A DNA stretch of 64,000 nt from Treponema denticola ATCC 35405 (GTDB lineage Bacteria > Spirochaetota > Spirochaetia > Treponematales > Treponemataceae). The notes beneath the pieces are model-generated. The model did no database searches. It was not told where the DNA came from and worked only from the letters and a program-made list of their open reading frames with translations. The position numbers and the translations under genes are program-made. Position 1 is the first letter of the stretch. Each line of letters opens with the position of its first letter. Positions 24,211-33,345 of the stretch are shown in pieces. The stretch covers positions 1,674,001-1,738,000 of the forward strand of contig NC_002967.9 of the NCBI RefSeq assembly GCF_000008185.1. The letters run 5' to 3'.

Positions 24211-24822
24211 TTAAGAAGAAGCCTCTAAAAAATATCTTGCCGTAACGGGACGCAGCTTATAAATTAAAGCGGAAACTAATATCATCTTGATAAAATCCCC
24301 CGGCAAATAAGGAATACAGGCAAGGCTCAATGATTCAAAAAGCCCCCTGTTTGTAAGCTGCATAAATCTTGCTATCCCAAAAACATAAATAAGAGCAAAG
24401 CCTGAAAAAGAGGCTGCAATTATTTTTAAATAGTTTATTAACTTAATGCTATTATTTTTACCTGAAGAAACTAAGGCAAGGTCCTTTGCTCCGGGCTTTC
24501 TAAAAAAAATAATTAAAAAAGCTGCTGCCGCAAGATAGCCGATTAAAAAGCCTCCCGTCGGCCCTAAAAGATGTGCAAGCCCCCCTCTTCCGCCCGAAAA
24601 AACGGGAAGGCCGAGTAAACCGGCAATCAAAAAAAGAGCTGTTGAAGCCGTCCCGTAAAGCCCCCCTAAAAGCCCCGATGCCAAAATAGGCATCATATTT
24701 TGAAGCACTATTGGAACGGGAGTTCCGGGAAGAGGAAATGCTATAAAACCGCTTACGGCAATAAGAGCCGCAAAAAGCGGAACAAAAATCGGCATAATCG
24801 ATAGTTTAAAATTTGAGCTCAT
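24211..24822 (-). CDS. bioY: Biotin ECF transporter substrate-binding component
   Basis: BioY is the small membrane protein that binds biotin. Its 203 residues form about six helices with the family motifs FPLPGTPVPIVLQNM, GLLGGLYGT, LPVFSGGRGGLAHLLGPTGGFLIGYL and the C-terminal PYLPGDFIK. GGAGA precedes the ATG at 24822. It leads the bioY-ATPase-T operon, and a BirA-like operator (24838..24873) covers its promoter. No biotin-synthesis genes are nearby, which suggests dependence on imported biotin. Confidence 0.95.
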   Translation of the reverse strand: MSSNFKLSIMPIFVPLFAALIAVSGFIAFPLPGTPVPIVLQNMMPILASGLLGGLYGTASTALFLIAGLLGLPVFSGGRGGLAHLLGPTGGFLIGYLAAAAFLIIFFRKPGAKDLALVSSGKNNSIKLINYLKIIAASFSGFALIYVFGIARFMQLTNRGLFESLSLACIPYLPGDFIKMILVSALIYKLRPVTARYFLEASS

Positions 24823-24837
24823 ATTTTCTCCAAATCA

Positions 24838-24873
24838 AATTGATAACCATAATAATAAAATAGGGTAACAATT
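24838..24873. promoter_or_regulatory. Candidate BirA (biotin repressor) operator
   Basis: Arms AATTGATAACC (24838..24848) and GGGTAACAATT (24863..24873) are inverted repeats matching at 9 of 11 positions, separated by 14 bp. This is the arm sequence and spacing known for bacterial BirA sites (TTGTTAACC and its complement). The distal arm overlaps the -10 box of the bioY promoter, which suits repression by biotinyl-AMP-loaded BirA. Confidence 0.7.
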
Positions 24874-24890
24874 TAAGAGACCTATGTCAA
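24862..24890 (-). promoter_or_regulatory. bioY promoter
   Basis: TTGACA (24890..24885), 17-bp spacer, TACCCT (24867..24862) on the minus strand. The -35 is perfect and the -10 is weak and lies in the candidate BirA site. Confidence 0.5.
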
Positions 24891-24946
24891 GCCCCCGTAT
24901 TGCCTCAGGTTAAATCTGACCGATTCGGCTTAAATATTTTGCCGGT

Positions 24947-26614
24947 TTAAAACTCAAGCTGTTTTATTCTCGGAATCATTTCAAGATTTGGGCAGCGATT
25001 GCTTATTTCGATTACCGTTAAATCATCGAGAGCGGCGATGTCTTTGCGAATTTCGCCTGCGAGCCCGGAATCAACGGCAGTAAAGCAATCGTCTAAAACT
25101 ACAAGTTTAGTCTTACATAAAAGAGCCCTTGCAATTCCAATGCGTTGGGTTTGTCCGCCTGAAACGCCACCCGTTAAGTTACCGACTTTTGTTTCCAAGC
25201 CGTTGGGCATGGTTTCCATGTCTTTGTCTAAGCGGGTAATTCTTAAAACTTTTTGGATTTCCGCTTCGGTAATGGTCCCTTCCGCTTCAGAGCTAAGACC
25301 GAGTAAAAGATTTTCACGCAAGCTTGCGTTAAAAATTTGCGGGGTCGGCGGAACATAAACGGCAAGGGGCGAAACAAAAATCGCTTCGGGCTTTTCTATT
25401 ATTTTTCCATTTAAGATTATTTCACCGCCGGCTTTTTTAGTAATTCCCAGCATGGACTTTATCAGAGAACTTTTTCCCGAAGCAACGGCACCTGTAATAA
25501 AATAATACTCCCCGCCGGAAACCTCGAACGATTTTTCTATTTTAAAATTGCTCTCGGGATACTCCACACAAAGATTTTTTACAACAATGGACTCGATATT
25601 ATATTCTTGCGGACTTTTTATATCAAGCTGTTCATCCTCGTTTTTAGCTTTTGTATAAATATCTTGAACACGCTCCAGAGAAATTTTTGTTTGTTTTATG
25701 CTGACAAAAAAATCCGAAACAGAAGATGCAAAGTTTGAAAGTGAAACAGATAAGCTGATAAAAAAAGCAAGATCTCCCACAGAAAAACTAATAGTCTCGA
25801 TGTTTAAAGCAATAAAAATCAACATTGCCGAAGTAATCAGCTGATGCCCCAATCTAAACAGTGATTTAATTAAAGAGCTGCCGATATTTTCCTGAAGAGC
25901 GGCTTTCGCAGCTTTTTGATTTATATTAAAATAAGCATCGATAAAGTTTTGATTTTTATAATCGGTTTTTATTTCTTGGGCGGATTGTAATGCAGTCGTT
26001 AAAAAACCTGAAGTTGCCGCAGCCGCTTTGAGGCTGTTTTCACGCCAGCGTTCTACCTTTGGAAGCAGCAAAGTAATAATCCCAATATTCAAAGCAATTA
26101 AAACAAGAGCAATAAACGTAAAAGTTACATTAACAGAAAACATTAACACAACCGTTACGATAGCAATAGCTAAAGATGTAGAAAAATGCGGAAAAGATCC
26201 TGTGAGTAAAAAAGAAAGTTGATCTATATCTTCACGGAATTTATAAGCGGTTTCCCCGATTGCCTCAGAAGTATCAAACTCTTTCGGTTGTAATATAATT
26301 GCCCGAAGCATTTTACTTACAAAAAGTTTTTTTATTTTTGTTCTAAAAAGCCATCCCATATTCATAGTTATATATGCAAAAGCTGTAAACAAAAATCCGG
26401 TCGCCATCAAAATAATAATAAACCAAACACCCAATGGCAAATCAATTTTATTTTCAAAAAGAGAAAACATTTGCTTTTCGATAAATGCAGGAAACAATCC
26501 GGCGGTAAACTGAAGCAAAAAAGCCGAGACCATTGCCGCCAAGAAAAAAAACGGATGCCGTTTTATAACTTTTAAGTTAACCGATAATAAGGATTCCGGT
26601 TTAATTTGTTTCAT
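24947..26614 (-). CDS. ABC exporter half-transporter, degenerate ATP site
   Basis: The start at 26614 follows GGAGG and gives 555 residues; a longer frame to 26665 lies within the upstream gene. The N-terminal part is a six-helix ABC exporter domain and the C-terminal part a nucleotide-binding domain with Walker A GAVASGKSS, signature VSGGQTQR and Walker B LVVLDDCFTAVD. The residue after the Walker B aspartate is Asp, not the catalytic Glu, as in the degenerate partner of heterodimeric exporters. The start overlaps the preceding half-transporter gene by 14 bp, so the two products were meant to pair. Substrate unknown. Confidence 0.87.
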   Translation of the reverse strand: MKQIKPESLLSVNLKVIKRHPFFFLAAMVSAFLLQFTAGLFPAFIEKQMFSLFENKIDLPLGVWFIIILMATGFLFTAFAYITMNMGWLFRTKIKKLFVSKMLRAIILQPKEFDTSEAIGETAYKFREDIDQLSFLLTGSFPHFSTSLAIAIVTVVLMFSVNVTFTFIALVLIALNIGIITLLLPKVERWRENSLKAAAATSGFLTTALQSAQEIKTDYKNQNFIDAYFNINQKAAKAALQENIGSSLIKSLFRLGHQLITSAMLIFIALNIETISFSVGDLAFFISLSVSLSNFASSVSDFFVSIKQTKISLERVQDIYTKAKNEDEQLDIKSPQEYNIESIVVKNLCVEYPESNFKIEKSFEVSGGEYYFITGAVASGKSSLIKSMLGITKKAGGEIILNGKIIEKPEAIFVSPLAVYVPPTPQIFNASLRENLLLGLSSEAEGTITEAEIQKVLRITRLDKDMETMPNGLETKVGNLTGGVSGGQTQRIGIARALLCKTKLVVLDDCFTAVDSGLAGEIRKDIAALDDLTVIEISNRCPNLEMIPRIKQLEF

Positions 26615-28302
26615 TTGCTCCTCCTTCGGAGAGGATTGCTTTTTCTCCTTGAGATAATTTTCCATTCTCCAATAAAAATTTTACATTTGTTTTTTCTAAA
26701 GTTTCAGTTCTGTGGGCAATTATAATTGCCGTTTTGTTTTCTATAAGTTCATCAAATGCAAGCTGAATTTTTTCCTGCTCAGTATTATCAAGTTTTGCAG
26801 TGGACTCGTCCAAAATAATAATTTTACTTTGTTTTAAGAATAACCTCGCACAAGCTAAAAGCTGAGTTTCTCCACCGGAAAAATTTGCCGCTCCGTCTTC
26901 ACAAATATAATCTAAGCCTCCTGGTAAAGCCATAATCTTTTCATACATTCCGCTTTTCTTTAAAGCTTCTTTTATTTGCTCATCGGAAATGCTTTCGTCA
27001 AACATGCGGATATTATCCCTAATACTTGCATAAAAAAGAACAATACTCTGACTTACATATCCGATGTTTTCAGCAAGCGATTTTTGACTGAACTCATTTA
27101 ATGGAACACCGTTTAATAAAATTTCTCCGGACTGTGGTTCATAAAGCTTTAATAAAAGTTTTACAAGAGTCGATTTTCCGCTTCCAGTCCTTCCCTGTAA
27201 AGCACAATGATCTCCGGCATTTATTTTAAAACTTAAATTATCTAAAATCAAATCCCGCTCATCATAGGCAAAGGAAACATCTTTAAACTCAACACTATAT
27301 GTTTTATCATCGAGAGTTTTATTCCCAAAAGAAATATGGGGCTTTTCAATATATAATTTAAAAACCCTATTTATCCTTGCACCAAGACCCTGAAATGTAG
27401 TTGCATTTTGAGCGAGCATTTCAAGCGGCCATTCTAAAAGTACAAAATAATTATATAACATAAAAGTTTGACCGAGGCTTAGCTTCGCATCTTTTAGTAA
27501 ATAAAACAAGAGCACAACCAAACAGGATTTTTCAATAAATGTTATAGCTTGGTTTAACATCATCGTAAAAGTAAAAAGTCTATAAAATTTTTTTTCATTT
27601 TTAAAAGATGTATCATGTAAGCTGTCTGACTTTTCAAGGATTTTATCTCTTGCGTTTAAGCTGTGAAGCTCTTCTCGTCCTGTAATAGTTTCCGTAACAA
27701 GGGCATTCACCTCTGCCATGTTTTTTTCGCACAGTTTCAAGAGAACTAGTATCTTTTTTGGATTGACGCAACATCATAATAATACTGATAACGGAACAAA
27801 TAACAAAAATACATCCTAATAGAACGGAATTAAAAAAAACAATTATTAAAATCCCAAAAAGAATAATAATATTCGAAATTATATCAAGTACAAAAGTAGA
27901 AATATTATTTGAAAGAATTAACACATCGCCTTCAACACATTCTACCAATTCGCCGACAGAATTGTTATGATAAAAAGTCATATCCAATTGCAAAAGATTT
28001 TTTAGCATATCGGAACGCAGTGCTTTAGTTAAACTCCAAGAAAGCTTTTGCATAAAAAAATTGCGGAAAGTATTTAAAACCTCTACAAAAAAAACAAATC
28101 CCAAATAAAAAAGAGCAATTACTAAAATACTTTTTGTCCCAAGTCCGCCTGAAACTCCGTCTATAAACTTTTGAAAAAGCTGAGGTATGTACAAAGTAAG
28201 CCCAATATGAGAAAAAAAGAATAAACATAAACTCGCAAAAAGTATTTTATGCCTAAATAAAAATTTTTTAAAGTACGAAATAAACGATTTATGTGGTGTC
28301 AT
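26601..28302 (-). pseudogene. ABC exporter half-transporter, frameshifted
   Basis: Two overlapping frames make one gene. Frame 1 (28302 to about 27720) encodes the first four or so transmembrane helices (HKSFISYFKKFLFRHKILF onward); frame 2 (about 27740 to 26601) continues with NMAEVNALVTETITGREEL, the last helices and a canonical ATPase (Walker A GRTGSGKS, signature FSGGETQ, Walker B IIILDEST). The frames meet at seven T on the plus strand (27721..27727). Removing one base there restores a continuous reading TVRKNMAEV. This may be a true disruption, a slippage site or a sequencing error. It should pair with the downstream half-transporter with the degenerate site. Confidence 0.8.
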
Positions 28303-28350
28303 GATTATACAATATCCTTAAATTAGTTTTAAATATACATACTTGTAAAT

Positions 28351-28379
28351 AGTCTATCATGTTGAAAATACGTTGTCAA
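28351..28379 (-). promoter_or_regulatory. ABC exporter operon promoter
   Basis: TTGACA (28379..28374), 17-bp spacer, TAGACT (28356..28351) on the minus strand, divergent from and close to the hrpA promoter. Confidence 0.6.
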
Positions 28380-28395
28380 GCCTGTTCCACCATAC

Positions 28396-28424
28396 TTGAA
28401 GCCTCCTACAAAATAAGCTATAAT
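28396..28424 (+). promoter_or_regulatory. hrpA promoter, leaderless type
   Basis: TTGAAG (28396..28401), 17-bp spacer, TATAAT (28419..28424). The chosen ATG at 28434 is nine bases after the -10 box, so the transcript should start within about three bases of it. Confidence 0.65.
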
Positions 28425-28433
28425 GCTCAAGAT

Positions 28434-30971
28434 ATGAAATATAAAAATCTACCTGTATACGAACAAAAAGACAGAATATTGGAAATGCTTGAGCACAATC
28501 AGGTAATCGTTGTAGAAAGCCCTACGGGTTCAGGCAAGACTACCCAGCTGCCGGTTATTTTACATGAAGCAGGCTACAGCCGTTCAGGTATGATAGGCGT
28601 TACCCAGCCGAGGCGTATTGCAGCCCTTTCGGTGAGCGAATTTATTTCAAAACAGCTTAAAGAGCCTATGCCCGGCCTTGTCGGATATAAGATGCGCTTT
28701 GAAGATAAGACTTCAAACGATACGAAAATAAAAATAATGACCGACGGCATTCTTTTACAGGAACTTAAACTGGATCCTTGGCTCAGCAAGTACTCCGTAA
28801 TCTTGGTAGATGAGGCTCATGAGCGGAGCTTAAATATAGACTTTATACTGGGACTTTTAAAACGGATAATAACGGAACGAAAAGATTTTAAGGTTATAAT
28901 TTCGTCGGCCACAATAAATACAGATCTATTTTCGATGTACTTTGACGGATGCCCCGTAATCAAAATAGATGCCATCACCTACCCTGTTACCCTGATCTTT
29001 GACCCCCCTGCGGTTAAGGCTTCTACCGATACCCAAGAAGCGGAAACGGCCTTGATGGACAAGATAGCCTCGATTGTAGGACGCATTTTAAGCGAGGGAC
29101 GAAGCGGTGCCATTCTGGTTTTTCTTCCGGGGGAAAGAGCCATCAAGGACTGCATTGAAAGACTTTCAAAAGAACCGTGGTACAGAAAACTTTTTATTCT
29201 CCCCCTCTACGGCCGTTTAAGCAAAGAAGAACAAGAAAGAGTTTTTAAATCCCCGCCCTTCGGAAAAAAGAAGATTGTTATATCGACAAACATAGCGGAA
29301 ACCTCCATAACGATAAACGACATTGCTGCCGTTATAGACTCGGGGCTTGCAAAACTTAACTTTTATAATCCTTTTACCTTTACTTCAAGTTTGGATGAAA
29401 CCCTAATATCTCGAGCCTCATGTAATCAAAGACGAGGCAGAGCCGGAAGAACTCAGGAAGGAGTATGCTACCGCCTTTACACACGCAAGGACTTTGAAAC
29501 AAGACAGCTTTATACCCTCGAAGAAATCTACCGTACAGACCTATCCGAGGTTGTTATGCGTATGGCGGAACTGGGAATTCTCGACTTTGAAAATTTCGAT
29601 TTTATTTCGCCTCCGGGTAAAAAAGGCATAATAGGAGCCATAGATACCCTAAACATGCTCGATGCCCTAGAAAGCGACCGCTCTTTAAGCAGCATAGGAA
29701 AGATGATGTGTCTTTTCCCTTTGGCTCCAAGACAATCCCGAATCATAGTTGAAGCAATTACAAGATACCCCGACCTTGTAGAAGAAGTTTTAATCGCCGC
29801 GGCTTTTTTATCGGCTCGGAGCCCCGTCATCTTCCCCGAAGGCGAAGAAATTGAAGCCCGCAAGGCTCACGCCCTTTTTGATGAACCCCTCGGAGATTTT
29901 GCCTCATTCTTAAAGGTTTTTAGAATGTACTCTCAAGCCCTCGATAAGGAAAGGTTTTGTAAAATTCACTATCTCGATGACAGAGTAATGGCCGAAATAG
30001 CCAACATAAAAGAACAACTTGAACTCATAGTTTCGGATATGGGCGTTCCGATTCTTTCGGGCGGAAAAATGGAACACTACCTTACGGCTATAGCCAAGGG
30101 AATGATTCAGTTTGTATGCTCGGCTCAGGGAAGGGACTCTTACCGCTCCCTCACAACAGAAAAGATTTTTATCCACCCCGGCTCCTGCATGTACAAGGAA
30201 AAAGAACAGTTTATAGTTGCAGGCGAAATAGTCAGAACTTCGCGTATGTATGCCATGTCGGTTTCTCCTCTTTCAAAAAAGATAATTGAAGAGGTTGCCC
30301 CTGCCCTTTTAGAAAGAAAGGATAAAAGAGCAAAGAAAGAAAAAGACGAACACAGGGCAGACCAAAAAGAAGAAAAGAAAAAGCCGGAAGAAGAAAGCGT
30401 TCTTATCGAGGGAACTCGCTATCTTATCAAAAAAATCAAGGGCAAAAAGCATCTCATTCTTCCATGGAAAGAATTTAAACTTACGGCCGAGGCTGTCTTC
30501 AAAAAATACAGTGAAGAAAATCAAAACGGAGCCTTGGAGCAATTAAAGGGCTTAAGGGGAAAAATAGAAATCAATAAGAGCGAGCTCCTCTCAGGCGAAA
30601 AGATGGATTTAATTTTAAATGTGGTAAATAATTTTAATATTGAACAGATAGAAAAAACAGAAGATGAAAAGCACTTTGACAGGAATAAAAATTATTTTAT
30701 TGAAGAAGACTTGGAAGCCCTTGTAAATTCCTTAAATCTTTTATTTAGAACTACAATAGCAAAAAAGACTACAAAGCAGCTGGGCTTTATAACCCTCTTT
30801 TGTGACGGTACAGGACATTTTTGGTTTAAAACTTCAAGAGGTTTTCATACGGCCTTACACGAAAGCCTTGTATCCCTTCAAAGCTTGATTGACCTTGCAG
30901 GAGAAAATTTTAACGAAGACCAAAAAATAATAGTCCGCACTATCTACGGAAAAATGAATAAGATGATTTAA
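28434..30971 (+). CDS. hrpA: DEAH-box ATP-dependent RNA helicase, HrpA type
   Basis: This helicase belongs to the HrpA/HrpB DEAH family, acting on RNA. The 845 residues begin YKNLPVYEQKDRILEM and show Walker A SPTGSGKTTQ, motif II DEAH, motif III SAT, the ISTNIAETSIT segment, motif VI QRRGRAGR, and the ratchet and OB-fold regions downstream, with a charged K/E linker near residue 650. The frame is open to an ATG at 28359, but that version would overlap the divergent promoter; the start at 28434 matches family N-termini. It has no Shine-Dalgarno, and a promoter ends nine bases upstream. A hairpin with a T-rich arm follows the stop. Confidence 0.9.
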   Translation: MKYKNLPVYEQKDRILEMLEHNQVIVVESPTGSGKTTQLPVILHEAGYSRSGMIGVTQPRRIAALSVSEFISKQLKEPMPGLVGYKMRFEDKTSNDTKIKIMTDGILLQELKLDPWLSKYSVILVDEAHERSLNIDFILGLLKRIITERKDFKVIISSATINTDLFSMYFDGCPVIKIDAITYPVTLIFDPPAVKASTDTQEAETALMDKIASIVGRILSEGRSGAILVFLPGERAIKDCIERLSKEPWYRKLFILPLYGRLSKEEQERVFKSPPFGKKKIVISTNIAETSITINDIAAVIDSGLAKLNFYNPFTFTSSLDETLISRASCNQRRGRAGRTQEGVCYRLYTRKDFETRQLYTLEEIYRTDLSEVVMRMAELGILDFENFDFISPPGKKGIIGAIDTLNMLDALESDRSLSSIGKMMCLFPLAPRQSRIIVEAITRYPDLVEEVLIAAAFLSARSPVIFPEGEEIEARKAHALFDEPLGDFASFLKVFRMYSQALDKERFCKIHYLDDRVMAEIANIKEQLELIVSDMGVPILSGGKMEHYLTAIAKGMIQFVCSAQGRDSYRSLTTEKIFIHPGSCMYKEKEQFIVAGEIVRTSRMYAMSVSPLSKKIIEEVAPALLERKDKRAKKEKDEHRADQKEEKKKPEEESVLIEGTRYLIKKIKGKKHLILPWKEFKLTAEAVFKKYSEENQNGALEQLKGLRGKIEINKSELLSGEKMDLILNVVNNFNIEQIEKTEDEKHFDRNKNYFIEEDLEALVNSLNLLFRTTIAKKTTKQLGFITLFCDGTGHFWFKTSRGFHTALHESLVSLQSLIDLAGENFNEDQKIIVRTIYGKMNKMI

Positions 30972-30979
30972 GGTCAGTA

Positions 30980-31002
30980 CTAAAAAACTTGTTGTTTTTT
31001 AG
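30980..31002 (+). terminator. Terminator-like hairpin after hrpA
   Basis: CTAAAAAAC (30980..30988) and GTTTTTTAG (30994..31002) pair perfectly over 9 bp. The 3' arm itself carries six T. Confidence 0.5.
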
Positions 31003-31041
31003 CGGTAACCGTGATCCTTTGAAAAAAAATTATTGGAGGTT

Positions 31042-31082
31042 CGATAAACAGTTCGGCAGGAATTCTGCCTTGCTGTTTATCG
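31042..31082. repeat. Nested palindrome before the 176-residue gene
   Basis: Outer arms CGATAAACAG and CTGTTTATCG (10 bp, perfect) enclose inner arms GGCAG and CTGCC. This matches the element at 949..985. It ends five bases before the GGAGG ribosome site of the next gene. Confidence 0.7.
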
Positions 31083-31097
31083 GTATTGGAGGTGCTT

Positions 31098-31628
31098 ATG
31101 TGGTGGTTAGTTGCTGTTTTGAGCGGTATTTTTGTGTTTTTATTTTTAAAAAAATCGTGGAAAGAAAATTCGGAAGGAGTTAAATTAAACGACGGAACTG
31201 CTGCAGAAGATGAAGCCTTAGATGATGTAGTTGAAATGGAAGATGCTTTTTTTGAAGCTGTCCAATCGGGAAAAAAGGCCGTCAAATTTATGCACTTGTT
31301 CTATCAAGAAGACTTGATGATGATAAAATCATTATTTCAAAGTGAACATATTCCATACCGTGTTGAAAATGAACATGTAGCTTCGGTTCTTGTAGGATAC
31401 GGTGTTACCGGCTTTAACCATACCGACTTTTATATTCTTCGTGAAGATTATGATGATGCATTTAAAATCGTAAAAGAATATGCAGAAAACAAGCGTTTAT
31501 CCGGAAAGGTTTCAGGAATGGCGGATAAGATGGGAGCTGTAATTACCGTTTTATTTGCATCAAGTTTTATACCCGATAAACATGAAACCTCAGGTATAGT
31601 GGTTTTTAAACTTGAAGAAGAAGATTAA
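31098..31628 (+). CDS. Membrane-anchored DUF2007-like protein
   Basis: The start at 31098 follows GGAGG at the right spacing and gives 176 residues. An N-terminal helix (MWWLVAVLSGIFVFLFLKK) anchors the protein; an acidic linker follows; then a domain (about 65-135) with FYQEDLMMIKSLFQSEHIPYRVENEHV and FYILREDYDDAFKIVKEY resembles the DUF2007 putative signal-transducing fold. The function is unknown. A nested palindrome just upstream may influence its translation. It converges with the TPR lipoprotein gene, and only 20 bp lie between the two stops. Confidence 0.65.
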   Translation: MWWLVAVLSGIFVFLFLKKSWKENSEGVKLNDGTAAEDEALDDVVEMEDAFFEAVQSGKKAVKFMHLFYQEDLMMIKSLFQSEHIPYRVENEHVASVLVGYGVTGFNHTDFYILREDYDDAFKIVKEYAENKRLSGKVSGMADKMGAVITVLFASSFIPDKHETSGIVVFKLEEED

Positions 31629-31648
31629 TCCTTTTAACTCGAAAACGA

Positions 31649-33310
31649 TTAATTAAACTCCTTTAATTTTTTTAAGAGGGAGGCTGCCTGATAGTTTTTA
31701 GGATTTAATTCCAAGGCATAACCTAAGACACTTATAGCCCTATCATAAGCCTTTCTTTCATAAAAAATTGAGGCAATTTCATAGTGAAGCATACTTTGTC
31801 TTTTTTTATCCTGTGTCATTGATGCGGCAAGGCTGTAAGTATCTACAGCCTCAGAGGTTTTACCCGACATATAATACATATAGGCGGAATTTACCGTAGA
31901 AGCATAAGCATAGGCAGAAACTTGTGCAGAAGCCGCAAAAGAAGATACGGCATTTTCAAAGTCTCCGCTCAAAGCCGAATTTATCCCTGCATAAAAAGAA
32001 TCTTCATATCGTTTTCCTATTTCACTAACGCTAAGACAAGCATTAAAATCTCCCGATTGAGCAAAGTACCATTTTGCATATTCTCTGATAATGGACTCCT
32101 TGCCGTATTTTTCAAGAATCTTCCACATATCGGCCTTGCCCCTTGCTTTGGAAGCATAGGTTTTATCCGTTATTTGATTGTATCTAAATTCTTCTAAAAT
32201 AAACCTTTGGTCAAAATTCGGATTCTTCATAGCCCTTGCTAAAAGGTCTTCAGGCTTATATGTCATCTTGGGAGAGGTAAAATAAGTTTCTTCCATCTTA
32301 ATTGAATAAAAGCCCTTAGATTCAAGATAGGCACTAAGCTCATCTTGCGAATTTAATTCGCGTAAAGCAATATCTTCACGGACATAGCGGGCAATTACAG
32401 GGTAAAAGTCCGGATATAAATCAATACATTCTATTAAAAGATCTACACGCTCTTTTTCATCAGGAGCCGTAAGAGCCAAATCATAAAATACTATGGGAGA
32501 AGCTTCGGGACTTCTATCGGCCGCAGCCTGCCAAAAGGCCCTAGCCCTCTCCGTATCTCCTTGCCCGTAGGCTGCATCGGCAGCAAGCATAAGATGAAGC
32601 CGTGCATTTTCAGCCGTTTTACCTTCGCCTCCGTCTTTATCCGCATAAACAAGAGAAAAATATAAATCACCGAAAATAGAATCGAAGACACCGAGGTCGT
32701 AAACAATACAGCTCCAAAAAAAAGGATGCTCGGGAGCAACATCATTCGGAATATTATAGCGTAAATTAGAAGCCTCCCTTAAACGGCCCTTGGCGGCCAA
32801 GACAATAGCGGCATTCTTTAAAAAAACTTGATTTTCAGTTTTATCGTAAGCTGCTTTTAAAAGACTAAAATCGGAATTAAAGGAATTTAAGGCGATATCG
32901 GACAAAATTGAGGCTTCGGCACCCAATGAAGCATAAGGCGTATCTTTTAATTTTTCACAATAAGGCAGAGCTTCAGCCGGCTTTCCTGAATCAATAAGAA
33001 TCGAAGTTAATAAGGCAGAAAGCTCCGGCGAATCAGGAATCTTCTTTATGCCTGTTTGAAGAGAAATTAAGGCATCGGGAATAGAATTAAGTTTTAATTG
33101 CCGTTTGACAATACTTACATAATTTGTAGAATTTACGGCCTTTTTTTGAAGACGTTTTAAACTCTTCAAAGCCTTAGCCTGATAACCTTCCGCTATTTGA
33201 AGATCAATCTTGGAAAGTTCTTTAAAAAAAGCTTGTTCATTAGTTTTGCCCGAACAAGAAAAAAATAAAAAAGCTATAAAAAGAATAAAAACTGTCTTTA
33301 GCCGCTGCAT
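31649..33310 (-). CDS. TPR-repeat lipoprotein
   Basis: The 553-residue product starts with a lipoprotein signal (MQRLKTVFILFIAFLFFSC, lipidated Cys19) followed by helical TPR-like repeats along its length, for example QAKALKSLKRLQKKA, KPAEALPYCEKL, and at the C-terminus YYMSGKTSEAVDTYSLAAS and AYDRAISVLGYALELNPKNYQAA. Such proteins act as scaffolds, here on the periplasmic side. The gene starts 9 bp after nusB. It has no ribosome site but has its own TTGACA-17-TAAAAT promoter within the end of nusB, with the -10 box six bases before the ATG. Confidence 0.82.
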   Translation of the reverse strand: MQRLKTVFILFIAFLFFSCSGKTNEQAFFKELSKIDLQIAEGYQAKALKSLKRLQKKAVNSTNYVSIVKRQLKLNSIPDALISLQTGIKKIPDSPELSALLTSILIDSGKPAEALPYCEKLKDTPYASLGAEASILSDIALNSFNSDFSLLKAAYDKTENQVFLKNAAIVLAAKGRLREASNLRYNIPNDVAPEHPFFWSCIVYDLGVFDSIFGDLYFSLVYADKDGGEGKTAENARLHLMLAADAAYGQGDTERARAFWQAAADRSPEASPIVFYDLALTAPDEKERVDLLIECIDLYPDFYPVIARYVREDIALRELNSQDELSAYLESKGFYSIKMEETYFTSPKMTYKPEDLLARAMKNPNFDQRFILEEFRYNQITDKTYASKARGKADMWKILEKYGKESIIREYAKWYFAQSGDFNACLSVSEIGKRYEDSFYAGINSALSGDFENAVSSFAASAQVSAYAYASTVNSAYMYYMSGKTSEAVDTYSLAASMTQDKKRQSMLHYEIASIFYERKAYDRAISVLGYALELNPKNYQAASLLKKLKEFN

Positions 33311-33316
33311 TTTTAA

Positions 33317-33345
33317 ATTTTAAGACTTATTTTTAATACTGTCAA
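33317..33345 (-). promoter_or_regulatory. Leaderless promoter inside the nusB 3' end
   Basis: TTGACA (33345..33340), 17-bp spacer, TAAAAT (33322..33317) on the minus strand, six bases before the TPR lipoprotein ATG. It overlaps the last codons of nusB. Confidence 0.7.

Noticed and set aside
22143-28302. Integrated island formed by the toxin-antitoxin, ECF and ABC genes
   Set aside because: No integrase, direct repeats or tRNA border were visible; these look like ordinary neighbouring operons.
28359-28433. Upstream ATG at 28359 as the hrpA start
   Set aside because: The extra 25 residues overlap the divergent ABC promoter and the hrpA promoter, and homologues begin near the later ATG.
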